Assembly: GCA_002394365.1 (NCBI GenBank) | Contig: DGTQ01000013.1 | Span: 1 to 46,961, forward strand | Direction of reading: 5' to 3' | Source: Prevotellaceae bacterium UBA4332 | GTDB lineage: Bacteria; Bacteroidota; Bacteroidia; Bacteroidales; Bacteroidaceae | Length of the DNA: 46,961 nt | Shown: positions 14,673-23,955 of the stretch, piece after piece | How the letters are laid out: every line of letters starts with the position of its first letter | Numbering within the stretch: position 1 is the first letter of the stretch | The notes under the pieces: generated by a model | What the model saw: the letters and a program-made list of their open reading frames with translations, nothing else | Told to the model about the DNA's origin: nothing | The model's database searches: none | Position numbers and translations under genes: made by a program

Positions 14673-16988
14673 ATGAGAAAGAAATTTGTACTTTTTCTTT
14701 GGAAAGCCATAGCAGCAACAGTTGTGCTGGTTATCCTCGTTTTTATAGCTATCTGGAATGGCTGGATAGGCTACATGCCAGATATGGAGGACCTGCAGAA
14801 CCCCATAGACCGCTATGCCACCCAGATATACAGTGCTGACGGCAAGGTGATTGGCACATGGAACCAAGACCGCGAGAATCGTGTCCACATGAGTTTCGAC
14901 AAGCTCTCCCCCTACATTGTGCAGGCTCTCGTTGCCACAGAGGACGTACGTTTCTACGAGCACTCAGGCATCGACTTCATAGCCCTCAGCCGCGCCATAA
15001 TAAAACGTGGTCTTCTCGGACAGACCAGCGCTGGCGGTGGCTCCACCATCACCCAGCAGCTTGCCAAGCAACTTTATTCTGGCAAGGCGCACAGCACTTT
15101 TGAGCGCCTCCTGCAGAAGCCTATCGAATGGGTGATAGCCATAAAACTGGAGCGCAACTTCACCAAGGAGGAAATCGTAATGATGTATCTCAACCAGTTT
15201 GACTTCCTCCACAATGCCGTAGGCATCAAGACAGCCTCCAACACCTACTTCAGCAAGGAGCCCGACGACCTTACCATCGAGGAGGCTGCCATGCTCATAG
15301 GTCTGTGCAAGAACCCTTCCTATTTCAACCCCGTTCGCCACGAGCAGCGTTGTCAGGAGCGTCGCAACGTGGTGCTGCAGCAGATGCAGAAAGCTGGCTA
15401 CATCTCTGACAGCGAGTATGCCCAGGCATCAGCCAAGCCGCTGGTCCTCAAATTTCACCGCACAGACCACAAGGACGGCACAGCAACCTACTTTCGCGAG
15501 TTCCTGCGTCGCTATCTTATGGCAAACAAGCCCGAGCGTGCCAACTACCCCTCCTGGCAGAACGTGCAGTTCACCATCGACTCCTTAGCATGGGAGCAAG
15601 ACCCCCTCTACGGCTGGTGCAACAAGAACACGAAGAAGGACGGTACACCTTATAATATATATAAGGACGGCCTGAAGGTGTTCACCACCATCGACTCCCG
15701 CATGCAGCAGTATGCCGAAGAGGCTGTCTATAACCATGTGGCAAAATTCCTGCAACCAGCCTTCAACAGGGAGAATCGCCACAAGCCTAACGCCCCCTTC
15801 ACCAACCAACTGACGCAGAAGGAGATAAAGCAAATACTCAATCGCTCCATTATGCAGAGCGACCGCTGGCGCAACATGAAGGCAGCAGGCTATTCAGAGG
15901 AGGAAATAAGGGCTTCGTTCAGGGAAAAGACCGAGATGACCGTCTTCTCCTATAACGGAGAGATTGACACCATCATGACACCACTCGACTCCATACGCTA
16001 CTACAAGTCCTTCCTGCGTTCTGGCTTCTGCAGCATGGATGCCAAGACAGGAGCAGTAAAGGCATACGTAGGCGGACTGGACTTCACCCACTTCCAGTAT
16101 GACATGGTGATGGAAGGTCGTCGTCAGGTTGGTTCTACCATCAAGCCCTTCCTCTATTCTCTGGCTATGGAAAACGGCTTTACCCCCTGCGACCAGGCAC
16201 CCAACGTGCAGCAGACATACATCGTGGCAGGTCAGCCCTGGACACCACGTAATGCCTCACGCGCCCGCTATGGTGAAAACGTAACCCTGAAGTGGGGACT
16301 GGCTCAGTCCAATAACTGGATTTCCGCCTACCTCATGTCGCGTCTTGACCCCCAGCAGTTTGTGCAACTCCTGCATGAATATGGCATCAACAACCCCGAT
16401 ATCCACCCCTCTATGGCACTCTGTCTCGGACCATGCGACATAACCGTTGGCGAGATGACCAGCGCCTATACCGCCTTTGCCAACCACGGTATAAGGTGCG
16501 CCCCGCTCTTCGTTACCCGCATCGAGGACAGCAACGGTCAGGTGCTTGCCCACTTTGAGCCGCGCGTCAACGAGGTAATATCCGAGGAATCATCCTTCAA
16601 GATGCTCACCCTCCTGCAGGGTGTGGTAGATGGAGGTACAGGTAGCCGTCTGCGCTTCAAGTACAACGTCAATGCCCAGATGGGAGGCAAGACAGGCACC
16701 ACCAATCGCAACTCCGATGCGTGGTTTATGGCAGTTACGCCCGACCTCGTCAGTGGCACGTGGGTAGGAGGCGAAGACCGCGACATCCACTTCGACTCTA
16801 TGGCTATGGGACAAGGCGCCACGATGGCACTGCCTATCTATGCCTATTTCATAAAAAAGGTGTATGCCAACGAAGCCTTGCCCTACAAGGCGAACGCCAT
16901 CTTCGACCTGCCCGAGGACTTCGACGGATGCGGCAGAGCCGTAGATGACCAGGACGACTTCTATGGCATTGAGGACGTCTTTGAGTAA
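14673..16988 (+). CDS. class A penicillin-binding protein (bifunctional transglycosylase/transpeptidase)
   Basis: Polymerises lipid II and cross-links peptidoglycan at the outer face of the inner membrane. A single N-terminal membrane anchor spans about 5-29. The GT51 transglycosylase follows: ATEDVRFYEHSGID carries catalytic Glu90, then GGGSTITQQLAKQL (121-134) and RNFTKEEIVMMYLNQ (161-175). The transpeptidase domain has SxxK at Ser488-Thr-Ile-Lys491, SNN at 546-548 and KTGTT from Lys673. All catalytic residues are present. The length of 771 is normal for PBP1a/1c-type proteins of Bacteroidota. Confidence 0.95.
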   Translation: MRKKFVLFLWKAIAATVVLVILVFIAIWNGWIGYMPDMEDLQNPIDRYATQIYSADGKVIGTWNQDRENRVHMSFDKLSPYIVQALVATEDVRFYEHSGIDFIALSRAIIKRGLLGQTSAGGGSTITQQLAKQLYSGKAHSTFERLLQKPIEWVIAIKLERNFTKEEIVMMYLNQFDFLHNAVGIKTASNTYFSKEPDDLTIEEAAMLIGLCKNPSYFNPVRHEQRCQERRNVVLQQMQKAGYISDSEYAQASAKPLVLKFHRTDHKDGTATYFREFLRRYLMANKPERANYPSWQNVQFTIDSLAWEQDPLYGWCNKNTKKDGTPYNIYKDGLKVFTTIDSRMQQYAEEAVYNHVAKFLQPAFNRENRHKPNAPFTNQLTQKEIKQILNRSIMQSDRWRNMKAAGYSEEEIRASFREKTEMTVFSYNGEIDTIMTPLDSIRYYKSFLRSGFCSMDAKTGAVKAYVGGLDFTHFQYDMVMEGRRQVGSTIKPFLYSLAMENGFTPCDQAPNVQQTYIVAGQPWTPRNASRARYGENVTLKWGLAQSNNWISAYLMSRLDPQQFVQLLHEYGINNPDIHPSMALCLGPCDITVGEMTSAYTAFANHGIRCAPLFVTRIEDSNGQVLAHFEPRVNEVISEESSFKMLTLLQGVVDGGTGSRLRFKYNVNAQMGGKTGTTNRNSDAWFMAVTPDLVSGTWVGGEDRDIHFDSMAMGQGATMALPIYAYFIKKVYANEALPYKANAIFDLPEDFDGCGRAVDDQDDFYGIEDVFE

Positions 16989-17005
16989 AAAAGGCGGCAA
17001 TTCTT

Positions 17006-17034
17006 TTTGCTTTCAATAATTTTTTGTAATTTTG
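17006..17034 (+). promoter_or_regulatory. promoter of uxaC
   Basis: TTTG at 17006-17009 and TAATTTTG at 17027-17034, with a slightly short 17-base spacer. The ATG is 33 bases downstream of the box. Confidence 0.55.
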
Positions 17035-17067
17035 CAAACACATTATACTAATCAAAAAACTAATTTA

Positions 17068-18483
17068 ATGAAAAAGTTTAACGACAAGGATTTCCTTCTG
17101 GAAACCGAAACCGCCAAGGATCTTTACCACAACCACGCGGCTAAGATGCCTATCATCGACTACCATTGCCACCTTATCCCACAGATGGTAGCAGAGAACA
17201 AGAAGTTTGAATCTATCGCACAGATATGGCTCATGGGCGACCACTACAAGTGGCGTGCCATGCGTTCGAACGGTATCGACGAGAAATACTGCACAGGCAA
17301 GGACACAACCGACTGGGAGAAGTTCGAGAAGTGGGCTGAGACAGTGCCTTACACCTTCCGCAACCCTCTCTACCACTGGACTCACCTCGAGCTCAAGACA
17401 GCCTTCGGCATCGACAAGCTCCTCAACCCCGAGACAGCAAGGGAGATTTACGACCAGTGTAACGAGATGATTAAGAATGAGGACCGCTTCTGCCCACGCG
17501 GCATGATGGAGCACTACAACGTAGAGGTTGTATGTACCACCGACGACCCAGCCGACTCTCTCGAGTGGCACAAGGTGGTTAAGGAAGACCCAACAGCCAA
17601 GACACGCATGCTCCCCACATGGCGTCCTGACGCTGGTATGAACATCGAGGCAGCTACATGGTGCGACTATATCAAGAAACTCTCTGAGGTTTCAGGCGTA
17701 GCCATCACTGGTTTCGCTGAGCTCAATGAGGCTCTGCAGAAGCGTCACAACTTCTTTGAGTCTATGGGCTGTAAGCTCTCCGACCACGGCATTGAGGAGT
17801 TCTATGACGAGCCATACACCGACGCAGAGGTTGACGCTATCATGAAGAAGGCTCTCGCTGGCGAGTGCATCACCGTCGAGGAGCAGCGCAAGTATAAGCA
17901 CGCTTACATGAAGGAGCAGGGCAAGATGGACTACGCTTCAGGCTGGGCACAGCAGTACCACTATGGCGCTATCCGCAACAACAACTCTAAGATGTTTGCC
18001 AAGCTCGGTCCTGACACAGGTTTCGACTCTATCGGCGAGTTCACTACAGCCAAGGCAATGAGCCACTTCCTCGACGAACTCAACTCCGAGGGCAAGCTTG
18101 CCAAGACCATCCTCTACTGCCTCAACCCATCAGCCAACGAGGTTATCGCTACCATGCTGGGCAACTTCCAGGACGGCTCCGTAGCAGGCAAGATACAGTT
18201 TGGTTCAGGTTGGTGGTTCCTCGACCAGAAGGACGGCATGGAGAAGCAGATGAACGCCCTCTCAGTGCTCGGCTTGCTCTCTCGCTTCGTAGGTATGCTG
18301 ACCGACTCACGTTCGTTCCTCTCTTACCCACGTCACGAGTACTTCCGCCGCACTCTCTGCAACCTCGTGGGCAACGACATCGAGGCAGGCCTCATCCCAT
18401 TCGAGGGCTACGAGAAGCAGCGTGTATATCAGATGATAGAAGACATCTGCTACAACAACGCCAAGAACTTCTTCCAGTTCTAA
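17068..18483 (+). CDS. uxaC: glucuronate isomerase
   Basis: Converts D-glucuronate to D-fructuronate (and galacturonate to tagaturonate), the first step of hexuronate breakdown. UxaC is an amidohydrolase-fold enzyme. Features visible: IIDYHCHLIPQMVAENKKF at the N-terminus (metal-binding HxH), VEVVCTTDDPADSLEWH near 150-166, GSGWWFLDQKDGMEKQM near 376-392 and the end SYPRHEYFRRTLCNLVG. The length of 471 is typical. The start is ATG 17068; a longer frame would run into the promoter. It is monocistronic here, with no uxaA/B or kdgK in the window. Confidence 0.96.
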   Translation: MKKFNDKDFLLETETAKDLYHNHAAKMPIIDYHCHLIPQMVAENKKFESIAQIWLMGDHYKWRAMRSNGIDEKYCTGKDTTDWEKFEKWAETVPYTFRNPLYHWTHLELKTAFGIDKLLNPETAREIYDQCNEMIKNEDRFCPRGMMEHYNVEVVCTTDDPADSLEWHKVVKEDPTAKTRMLPTWRPDAGMNIEAATWCDYIKKLSEVSGVAITGFAELNEALQKRHNFFESMGCKLSDHGIEEFYDEPYTDAEVDAIMKKALAGECITVEEQRKYKHAYMKEQGKMDYASGWAQQYHYGAIRNNNSKMFAKLGPDTGFDSIGEFTTAKAMSHFLDELNSEGKLAKTILYCLNPSANEVIATMLGNFQDGSVAGKIQFGSGWWFLDQKDGMEKQMNALSVLGLLSRFVGMLTDSRSFLSYPRHEYFRRTLCNLVGNDIEAGLIPFEGYEKQRVYQMIEDICYNNAKNFFQF

Positions 18484-18518
18484 TTAGATTACAGCTGTTA
18501 CCCAACAGCATCCCCCCT

Positions 18519-18551
18519 ACCCCCGACGGTTTCCCAATGACCTTCGGGGGT
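18519..18551 (+). terminator. terminator of uxaC
   Basis: ACCCCCGA..GGT pairs with ACC..TTCGGGGGT, and TATTCATTTT with a later TTTTT follows. It lies 35 bases past the stop. Confidence 0.75.
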
Positions 18552-18825
18552 ATTCATTTTGCAGTTTTTCTGTACTTTTCTTTTGCCATTTCAGAAATAT
18601 AAGGGCATATCTTGCCTATAAGGAGAAAGGAGAAAGGAGAAAGGAGAAAGGACAACAACAAGTTTACGAGGAATTATAAGAGAAGGGAGAAAAAAACAAC
18701 ATCGCTTTAGCAGAAATGTCAACATCCTTATTTAAAAGATATTATAGCGCGATATAATTCTGAAATAGAGATGTTCAAATCTGCGAAATAGAATACACAA
18801 TAATCGTCCTCTTACCTTGCATTTG
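18552..18825. other. intergenic spacer between uxaC and the helicase operon
   Basis: No gene is seen. It contains a GGAGAAA tandem repeat (18621-18651) and an AT-rich stretch with a small palindrome (ATTATA, six-base loop, TATAAT near 18742-18759). The junction marks a drop in GC content from uxaC to the operon on the other side. Confidence 0.5.
18621..18651. repeat. heptamer tandem repeat GGAGAAA x4
   Basis: Four perfect copies of GGAGAAA in a row, followed by GGA. It is outside any gene and downstream of both flanking transcripts. Confidence 0.7.
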
Positions 18826-19227
18826 TTAGTTGCAGTTAATTAAATCTTCTGGGTTTACAAATGGACCGCTCAACGAGAACTCAGGATAGTCATCTACATT
18901 AAAGTCTTTTTCAATGTCGCATGACTCACAGAAAGCATTGTATAGCTTTACCTCATTATAGTTGATGTCCTTATCAATTACTATCATTTTGCCCATCATC
19001 TTCGCTACTGCTCCTTTCTGTTCAACAGGTAGAGATCTGATAGTAGAAAGTGCTTGCAAGGTCATTAATTGGTTAATATCTTCCTTATACCCATCATCAA
19101 GTGTGAACGATTGGATCACCTCGTTCAGATATGCGATTTCACTATCATGCACAATATTGTCTGCATGAAGTATTTCATTCAAAACCTTAATAATTGCTAT
19201 CTTATCTTTGTATGTTAATTCTTCCAT
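18826..19227 (-). CDS. TerB-like protein
   Basis: A 133-residue, acidic, all-helical protein with no signal peptide. The pattern KIAIIKVLNEILHADNIVHDSEIAYLNEVIQ and later MGKMIVIDKDINYNEVKLYNAFCE matches the TerB-like fold, in which paired helices each carry an acidic DxxxxxxE metal-binding stretch (HDSE and DKDINYNE here). TerB-like domains occur in tellurite-resistance and phage-restriction gene sets; the exact role here is unknown. It is the last gene of a four-gene operon, 12 bases after the TPR gene. There are no other ter genes nearby, so tellurite resistance itself is unlikely. Confidence 0.65.
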   Translation of the reverse strand: MEELTYKDKIAIIKVLNEILHADNIVHDSEIAYLNEVIQSFTLDDGYKEDINQLMTLQALSTIRSLPVEQKGAVAKMMGKMIVIDKDINYNEVKLYNAFCESCDIEKDFNVDDYPEFSLSGPFVNPEDLINCN

Positions 19228-19239
19228 AGTCTAAATAAA

Positions 19240-20724
19240 TTATTTTTTTATACTAACGCAAATCCATTCCCAAGATTCTTTTTTCTTGTTATAGTCCAAC
19301 ACGATTAAGCTGTTAATGGTTTCTTTATCAATCAAATTATGTTTGCGCACAAGATTTGGCGAGATGTAAAAATCACCATTGTCAGTTTTCAGAAAAGCAA
19401 AATTTTTATCCGTACGTTTTATGACTGTTCCTTCAACAACTTTGGCGTAATCAAGATTTGTGGGGAAACGTGTCTGACCTGCACTGAGGACACGAAGGTT
19501 CTCTTCTGTTTCAGTTATGTAATTAATTTTCAGAACGGCACCTAGACCCACCCTGAAACGCAATTTCTGTGAAGTCCGCTTTTTACGTCCATAGATCAAA
19601 GTTACCTTATGCGAATTCGGGTCAACATATGTAACTATTGCAACAGCCTCTTCTGTACCAACACAGAGGATGGCATTTGTTATTGCCATATAGTCAATAG
19701 GCGCACTATCGTTAGGCGCAACAGTGTTTATCCACGGCTGATGGATCCAACTCTCTATTTCGTAAGGCAGATGCCAACCATGCGAAAGATAACATTGAGT
19801 AACTTTATCTATTTGATATTTGGCACGATCTAACTGATTCCTTTGAATATATATGGCTGCCAGTTTTATTCTTACTTTGCCAAGAAAATTTTCTGGTGTT
19901 TTGCAATTTACAGCTCTCAATAAACATGCCAATTGTTTGTCTGGCTCATGTGTGAACACATCACTAATCAATTGCCAAACCCAGAACTCCGTAGCTTTCT
20001 TTCTCGCAAAAGGCAGGATAACCCTAAGAGCTTCATCCCGCGTGTCACCTAAAGTAAGAAGCATTCTCCCATAGAAATAGCCTGGATAAGTCATTTCTGG
20101 ATGTTTCTCCACCAAATCATCCATTTGTGGAAGGAACTCTTCAATTCGTCCAAGGTCGTTCAGACGTAATAATGCTTTTGATTTTGCAATGAAAGCACGT
20201 TCAGCTACGGACATAATTGTTTTACCGTTTTTCATTTGGAAGAGGGTATAATCTTCCGCAGTCAATTTTCCCAAATTCCACCAATCGAGGAAATCAGCCA
20301 TCTCCAGCCAAGCATCACACTTAATAAAACTCTGCAATAGGAATGAATATCCCCTAGATGCGTCAAAATTATACTTTCGAAGTTTGGAGAATATGGCTGA
20401 TAGTTTAGTAGGACTATCAATGCTTGTCGGTAGTATATGAGTTTTGACATAACCAGCTATCTTAAACAATACACTCTCGAATAACATATTGTCATAAGGG
20501 ATGGCTAATTGGTCTAATGCATTCAACTCATCGAGGTGAGCAATTAGGGATTGATAATTAGCGGAATCCGTATCATTCTTTATTAAGTAATACAATGCCC
20601 ATCCCATGGCACGTTGTGTCCAAGGATCATTTGGCAACTGCTCCAAACCAGCTTTTGCCAGTTCATAGGATTCTTGAATCTGACCAGCCTTGCACTTTGT
20701 TGTTATTTCTTTTATTGATGGCAT
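19240..20724 (-). CDS. TPR-like protein with a C-terminal cold-shock/OB-fold domain
   Basis: A 494-residue cytoplasmic protein. Residues 1-320 are helical repeats with TPR-like spacing (ESYELAKAGLEQLPNDPWTQRAMGWALYYL; KARALL-type repeats later). Residues about 425-494 look like a cold-shock OB fold: VVEGTVIKRTDKNFAFLKT, then NGDFYISPNLV and a closing strand WEWICVSI. This suggests nucleic-acid binding on a scaffold. Family membership cannot be fixed from the sequence alone. Third in the operon: 6 bases after the helicase and 12 before the TerB-like gene, so the product probably works with both. Confidence 0.6.
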   Translation of the reverse strand: MPSIKEITTKCKAGQIQESYELAKAGLEQLPNDPWTQRAMGWALYYLIKNDTDSANYQSLIAHLDELNALDQLAIPYDNMLFESVLFKIAGYVKTHILPTSIDSPTKLSAIFSKLRKYNFDASRGYSFLLQSFIKCDAWLEMADFLDWWNLGKLTAEDYTLFQMKNGKTIMSVAERAFIAKSKALLRLNDLGRIEEFLPQMDDLVEKHPEMTYPGYFYGRMLLTLGDTRDEALRVILPFARKKATEFWVWQLISDVFTHEPDKQLACLLRAVNCKTPENFLGKVRIKLAAIYIQRNQLDRAKYQIDKVTQCYLSHGWHLPYEIESWIHQPWINTVAPNDSAPIDYMAITNAILCVGTEEAVAIVTYVDPNSHKVTLIYGRKKRTSQKLRFRVGLGAVLKINYITETEENLRVLSAGQTRFPTNLDYAKVVEGTVIKRTDKNFAFLKTDNGDFYISPNLVRKHNLIDKETINSLIVLDYNKKKESWEWICVSIKK

Positions 20725-20730
20725 GGTGAT

Positions 20731-22767
20731 TTAAATCAAATGGTGATTTATATCGTTAATTAAAGCGCTAAGTTCATTATCCTCAGAACCAAGCATTGAC
20801 ATCGGCTTTGCATAAGTCACGAATCCGTTTCTGTTTATGTACACCTTTATGTATGAGAAGGTTTCACTTGTTCTCATATAATAAGTGACACTATAATCCT
20901 CTTGACGTTCAACAACATTGGTTATTTGGATTGATAACCCATCACATGCAGAGCGAATCAAATGGTACAACTTCTCATGTATCTCATTTGAAGGAACATA
21001 ATGAAAAACAAACGGCATTTGCCTCTCGTCGTTAAGCATCAACAATATCAATTGTGTATGCTCATTGAGAGATTGTGGCTTTGCCGACAAGAAAACACCA
21101 CCAGTTTTATAGTGTATATCAAATCTGTTGATGCCATTAGGCGTTTGTATCTGATATATTTCAACATATGGTCTACTGACAACATGCGATACGCTATATG
21201 GTGTACCATTCATATTGTTGACTATGCAATGATATTTAGCTTTCAAGAAGTCATCTGAATTGTCTGCATGGAATGGCGTGGGGTCAGTTTTATTTATGAT
21301 ACGACATTCAGGATCCATGTTTTTGCATTTTTGTATTGGATCAATACGAAATTTAGAAAATGGAGTGATGTGGGGCAGATTTGTAAAATAGAGAGTTTCT
21401 TTAGCTCGAGTCGTTGCCGTATATGCCCACCTGAGACAATCATCATTGAGTCCTGTCCTATCTGTGTAATCAACAAATACTTTTCCCCATTCTCCACCTT
21501 GACATTTGTGGCCAGTTACTGCGTAACCATATTTTGCTCTGATGGCGTTATAATATATATCAGACATCAGGGCATCTGCAAATGATTCTGTACCTTGTTT
21601 TAAGTGCGGATTTCTCATGCAAAAATTGATATACAAGGCACGATTTTCGTCTATGGAGATAGTAGCCTTATCACTTGTAAGCAGATCTTCTATAAGCATA
21701 CATGCCATAGGATTTCCATTTCCATCGGGTACAGTAATCTGTACAAAGTTTATATTGACAACAATACGTTTCCTTTCGTTGCCGACTTGCACATAGATTG
21801 GAGCAGATTGTTGTGTTCTGGCTCCTATGGCTAAGACTGGAACAAACTCGCCATTCATTCGCCCTAGTCGATAATTATTTTGTGTAATAAGCAAAATGTC
21901 ATTAACTCTAATAGGTACGTCACCTCCATACAGGAAAGAACGTATATCCTTGTTATATCTGCTGGCTGACTTATTGGAATAGCATATAACAACGCTATCA
22001 TGTACTCCTGATTTTTGTCTATATTCAAGATATTTGTCAAGGAATTTATCAGAGGGAACATTTTCAACATCACCCGTCTTCTCTTCAAATACAAGGTAAT
22101 TCTTCTGTTGCTTCTCCAATATATCACGTATCATCATGGCGTTTTTCAAGATTACACTATCATCTTTTTGTCGAATCACTTCCGTTAATTCTCCCACTAC
22201 CACTTTTAACCCTCTCTCTTTAAAATAATCAGTCCTTAAAGCATTGGATATAGACTCACCAACAGGTGGGAGCTGGGCAGGATCGCCAACAAAAATGATT
22301 TTTCCTCCAAAAGAGGGTCTAATAAAATCTAGCAAATCTTCTAAAATATTGTCTGTTCCATATACAAACAATTCGTGTTCAATCTTACGTGAACAAACCA
22401 TTGATGACTCGTCAACAATAGCGACAATGTTGCCATTATGCTCATTCTTGTATACTGGGAATACGAACTTGAATTCTGATTCTGCAATATCCTTTGCATT
22501 CTTTGACACAACACAAGCTTTTGCATAAATAGCCTTGTGTATTGTGGTTGCTTTATATCCTGTCTTATGTGCAAGGACTCGTGCAGCTCTGCCTGTTGGA
22601 GCCATGAGATAAACGTATCGGCTTTGAGCGATATAATCAGCAATTACTTTAATCATCGTAGTTTTTCCAGTACCAGCATAACCACGAAGGATAAAGACAG
22701 AGTCTTCACTCTTCATGAATGCTTGTATCTGCTCAAATATCTTATTTTGTTGTTTGGTTAGTTGCAT
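20731..22767 (-). CDS. superfamily 1 DNA helicase, RecD/Pif1-like, with an extra C-terminal domain
   Basis: A 678-residue ATP-dependent helicase. Motif I is GYAGTGKT (29-36), motif Ia is APTGRAA (56-62), motif II is VDESS (118-122), motif III is GDPAQLPPVG (161-170), motif V is AVTGHKCQGGEW (416-427) and motif VI is YTATTRAKE (449-457). These match the RecD2/Pif1/TraI branch of SF1B, usually 5'-3' translocating. Residues about 470-678 form a C-terminal region I do not recognise, with alternating strands (YSVSHVVSRPYVEIYQI and others). It is not part of a RecBCD complex, since no recB or recC is present. Second gene of the operon: 10 bases after the unknown first gene. Confidence 0.85.
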   Translation of the reverse strand: MQLTKQQNKIFEQIQAFMKSEDSVFILRGYAGTGKTTMIKVIADYIAQSRYVYLMAPTGRAARVLAHKTGYKATTIHKAIYAKACVVSKNAKDIAESEFKFVFPVYKNEHNGNIVAIVDESSMVCSRKIEHELFVYGTDNILEDLLDFIRPSFGGKIIFVGDPAQLPPVGESISNALRTDYFKERGLKVVVGELTEVIRQKDDSVILKNAMMIRDILEKQQKNYLVFEEKTGDVENVPSDKFLDKYLEYRQKSGVHDSVVICYSNKSASRYNKDIRSFLYGGDVPIRVNDILLITQNNYRLGRMNGEFVPVLAIGARTQQSAPIYVQVGNERKRIVVNINFVQITVPDGNGNPMACMLIEDLLTSDKATISIDENRALYINFCMRNPHLKQGTESFADALMSDIYYNAIRAKYGYAVTGHKCQGGEWGKVFVDYTDRTGLNDDCLRWAYTATTRAKETLYFTNLPHITPFSKFRIDPIQKCKNMDPECRIINKTDPTPFHADNSDDFLKAKYHCIVNNMNGTPYSVSHVVSRPYVEIYQIQTPNGINRFDIHYKTGGVFLSAKPQSLNEHTQLILLMLNDERQMPFVFHYVPSNEIHEKLYHLIRSACDGLSIQITNVVERQEDYSVTYYMRTSETFSYIKVYINRNGFVTYAKPMSMLGSEDNELSALINDINHHLI

Positions 22768-22777
22768 GGTAATAGAA

Positions 22778-23533
22778 TTAATTGTCTGTTTGTAAATTAG
22801 TTACATCTTTAATTTTGTTCTTGAGCAATTCTTGAAAGATTAATTTAAATTCTTTTTCATAAATCTCTATTGCCTCTTTGTATATGCTTGGTGAACCACA
22901 AATATGGGATTGATGACGACTCGTATTACCTATTGTTGTAACTATCGTAGTATCTGGAAGATTGGTTAAAGGATTGGTGATGATATTGTGCAATTCAACA
23001 ATTTGAGCTTTCAGTATATAGCGACGAAAATCTATAATTTGAACCCTATCCTTTGCGAACAAGTAACAAATACTCTCTCTATTGAAACAGTCTTTTCCTT
23101 TTAGTCCACAAACAAAGAAGATTTTTTCTTTTTGATGTTTTATAAAATACACTTCTGGATTTATGGTTCTGCTATCAATAGTACTAATACCATTTATATT
23201 TAGGATTCCTCTAAAAAATGACAAGTCGTAGATGGTAATAGGATATTTAAATCGGCTATAGTTAATTATTATTGGCTTACTATTTTTATGTTCCAACTCA
23301 ACAACCTTATATTTAACAAAATACTCCAGTTCTTTTGTATTTCCAATGGTGTACCATGAGCAAGGATTTAGAGACAAATTTACAGATGTTTCATCCGAAG
23401 AAATGCAGGAATAGAGTTCTTCATCTGACCATGATAAAGGTTGCATCAATAAAATCCTATTGTGTAAAATTGAATTATAATGATTACGCAATTCCTCTTT
23501 ATATAGGTTAAGATTTAATATTTTATCTTCCAT
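22778..23533 (-). CDS. hypothetical protein, first gene of the helicase operon
   Basis: About 251 residues from the ATG at 23533 (MEDKILNLNLYKEELRNH). A longer frame from a GTG at 23605 overlaps the promoter and is rejected. I do not recognise the family. It is AT-rich in codon use, mixed alpha/beta with strand-rich middle segments (YPITIYDLSFFRG, KIFFVCGLKGKDCF, VQIIDFRRYILKAQIVEL) and a Lys-rich helical C-terminus. No membrane segment or signal peptide is seen. It starts the operon about 65 bases after the predicted transcription start and is followed 10 bases later by the helicase. Confidence 0.6.
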   Translation of the reverse strand: MEDKILNLNLYKEELRNHYNSILHNRILLMQPLSWSDEELYSCISSDETSVNLSLNPCSWYTIGNTKELEYFVKYKVVELEHKNSKPIIINYSRFKYPITIYDLSFFRGILNINGISTIDSRTINPEVYFIKHQKEKIFFVCGLKGKDCFNRESICYLFAKDRVQIIDFRRYILKAQIVELHNIITNPLTNLPDTTIVTTIGNTSRHQSHICGSPSIYKEAIEIYEKEFKLIFQELLKNKIKDVTNLQTDN

Positions 23534-23604
23534 ACAATTATCTTTTTTTCGTTTAGGTTTTATTTTTCGGCTTTCTTTTGTATTAATTTGCCAAATTCCG
23601 ACCA

Positions 23605-23637
23605 CAAAGATATAAAAATAATTGCAGACTATCGCAA
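23605..23637 (-). promoter_or_regulatory. promoter of the four-gene helicase operon
   Basis: Minus-strand TTGC (near 23637-23634) and TATCTTTG (23612-23605) about 21 bases apart. No other such box is seen inside the operon. Confidence 0.6.
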
Positions 23638-23695
23638 GAAATAATCAACAATCTGCAATGTTTATGATTTTTTTAAGAAAAACATGCTCACAGGC

Positions 23696-23703
23696 TATCT
23701 TTG
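23696..23703 (+). promoter_or_regulatory. orphan -7 box, plus strand
   Basis: TATCTTTG facing away from the helicase operon, with no conserved gene behind it. It would transcribe the hairpin-forming region 23709-23830. Confidence 0.45.
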
Positions 23704-23708
23704 ATGCC

Positions 23709-23830
23709 TGTGATAGTTGGTAATCATCATAAAGGAGTTCCCACTGGAAGGAGGAGGAATTTAACCTACAGAAATCCTCAGCTGAGCTGGTGTTGTTTTA
23801 AGGGCTGTTATTTCCACACATGCATAGAAA
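23709..23830 (+). ncRNA. candidate small RNA with long imperfect hairpin
   Basis: The region behind the TATCTTTG box folds back on itself. TGTG/CACA and GATAG/CTGTT join the two ends, UUCC/GGAA closes a small inner hairpin (UUCCCACUGGAA), and GAGGA.UUU pairs with AAAUCCUC around the loop. The overall shape, a single long rod interrupted by loops, recalls 6S RNA, but I cannot match it to a known family. The open frame across it (GRRRNLTYRNPQLSW...) has no visible family resemblance. It ends in AAAAG/CTTTT, a weak terminator near 23873-23889. Confidence 0.3.
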
Positions 23831-23920
23831 CAGAGAATCCAAATGAAAGTGTGCTAGTATCAAAAATTCTCAAAAGGCGCATGCTTTTATTGTTAATAAA
23901 CACTAAAAACAAGCAAATTG

Positions 23921-23948
23921 TGAACTGTGAACTGTGAACTATGAACTT
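23921..23948. repeat. heptamer repeat TGAACTG x4 next to the tRNA-Pro promoter
   Basis: TGAACTG, TGAACTG, TGAACTA, TGAACTT in tandem, ending 8 bases before the TACCTTTG box and thus covering the -33 region. Confidence 0.65.
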
Positions 23949-23955
23949 TTTTTAT

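Noticed and set aside
18826..19227. Tellurite resistance locus
   Set aside because: Only a TerB-like protein is present; terA, C, D, E and Z are all absent.
23534..23605. Upstream GTG start for the first gene of the helicase operon
   Set aside because: It overlaps the predicted promoter; the ATG at 23533 is better placed.
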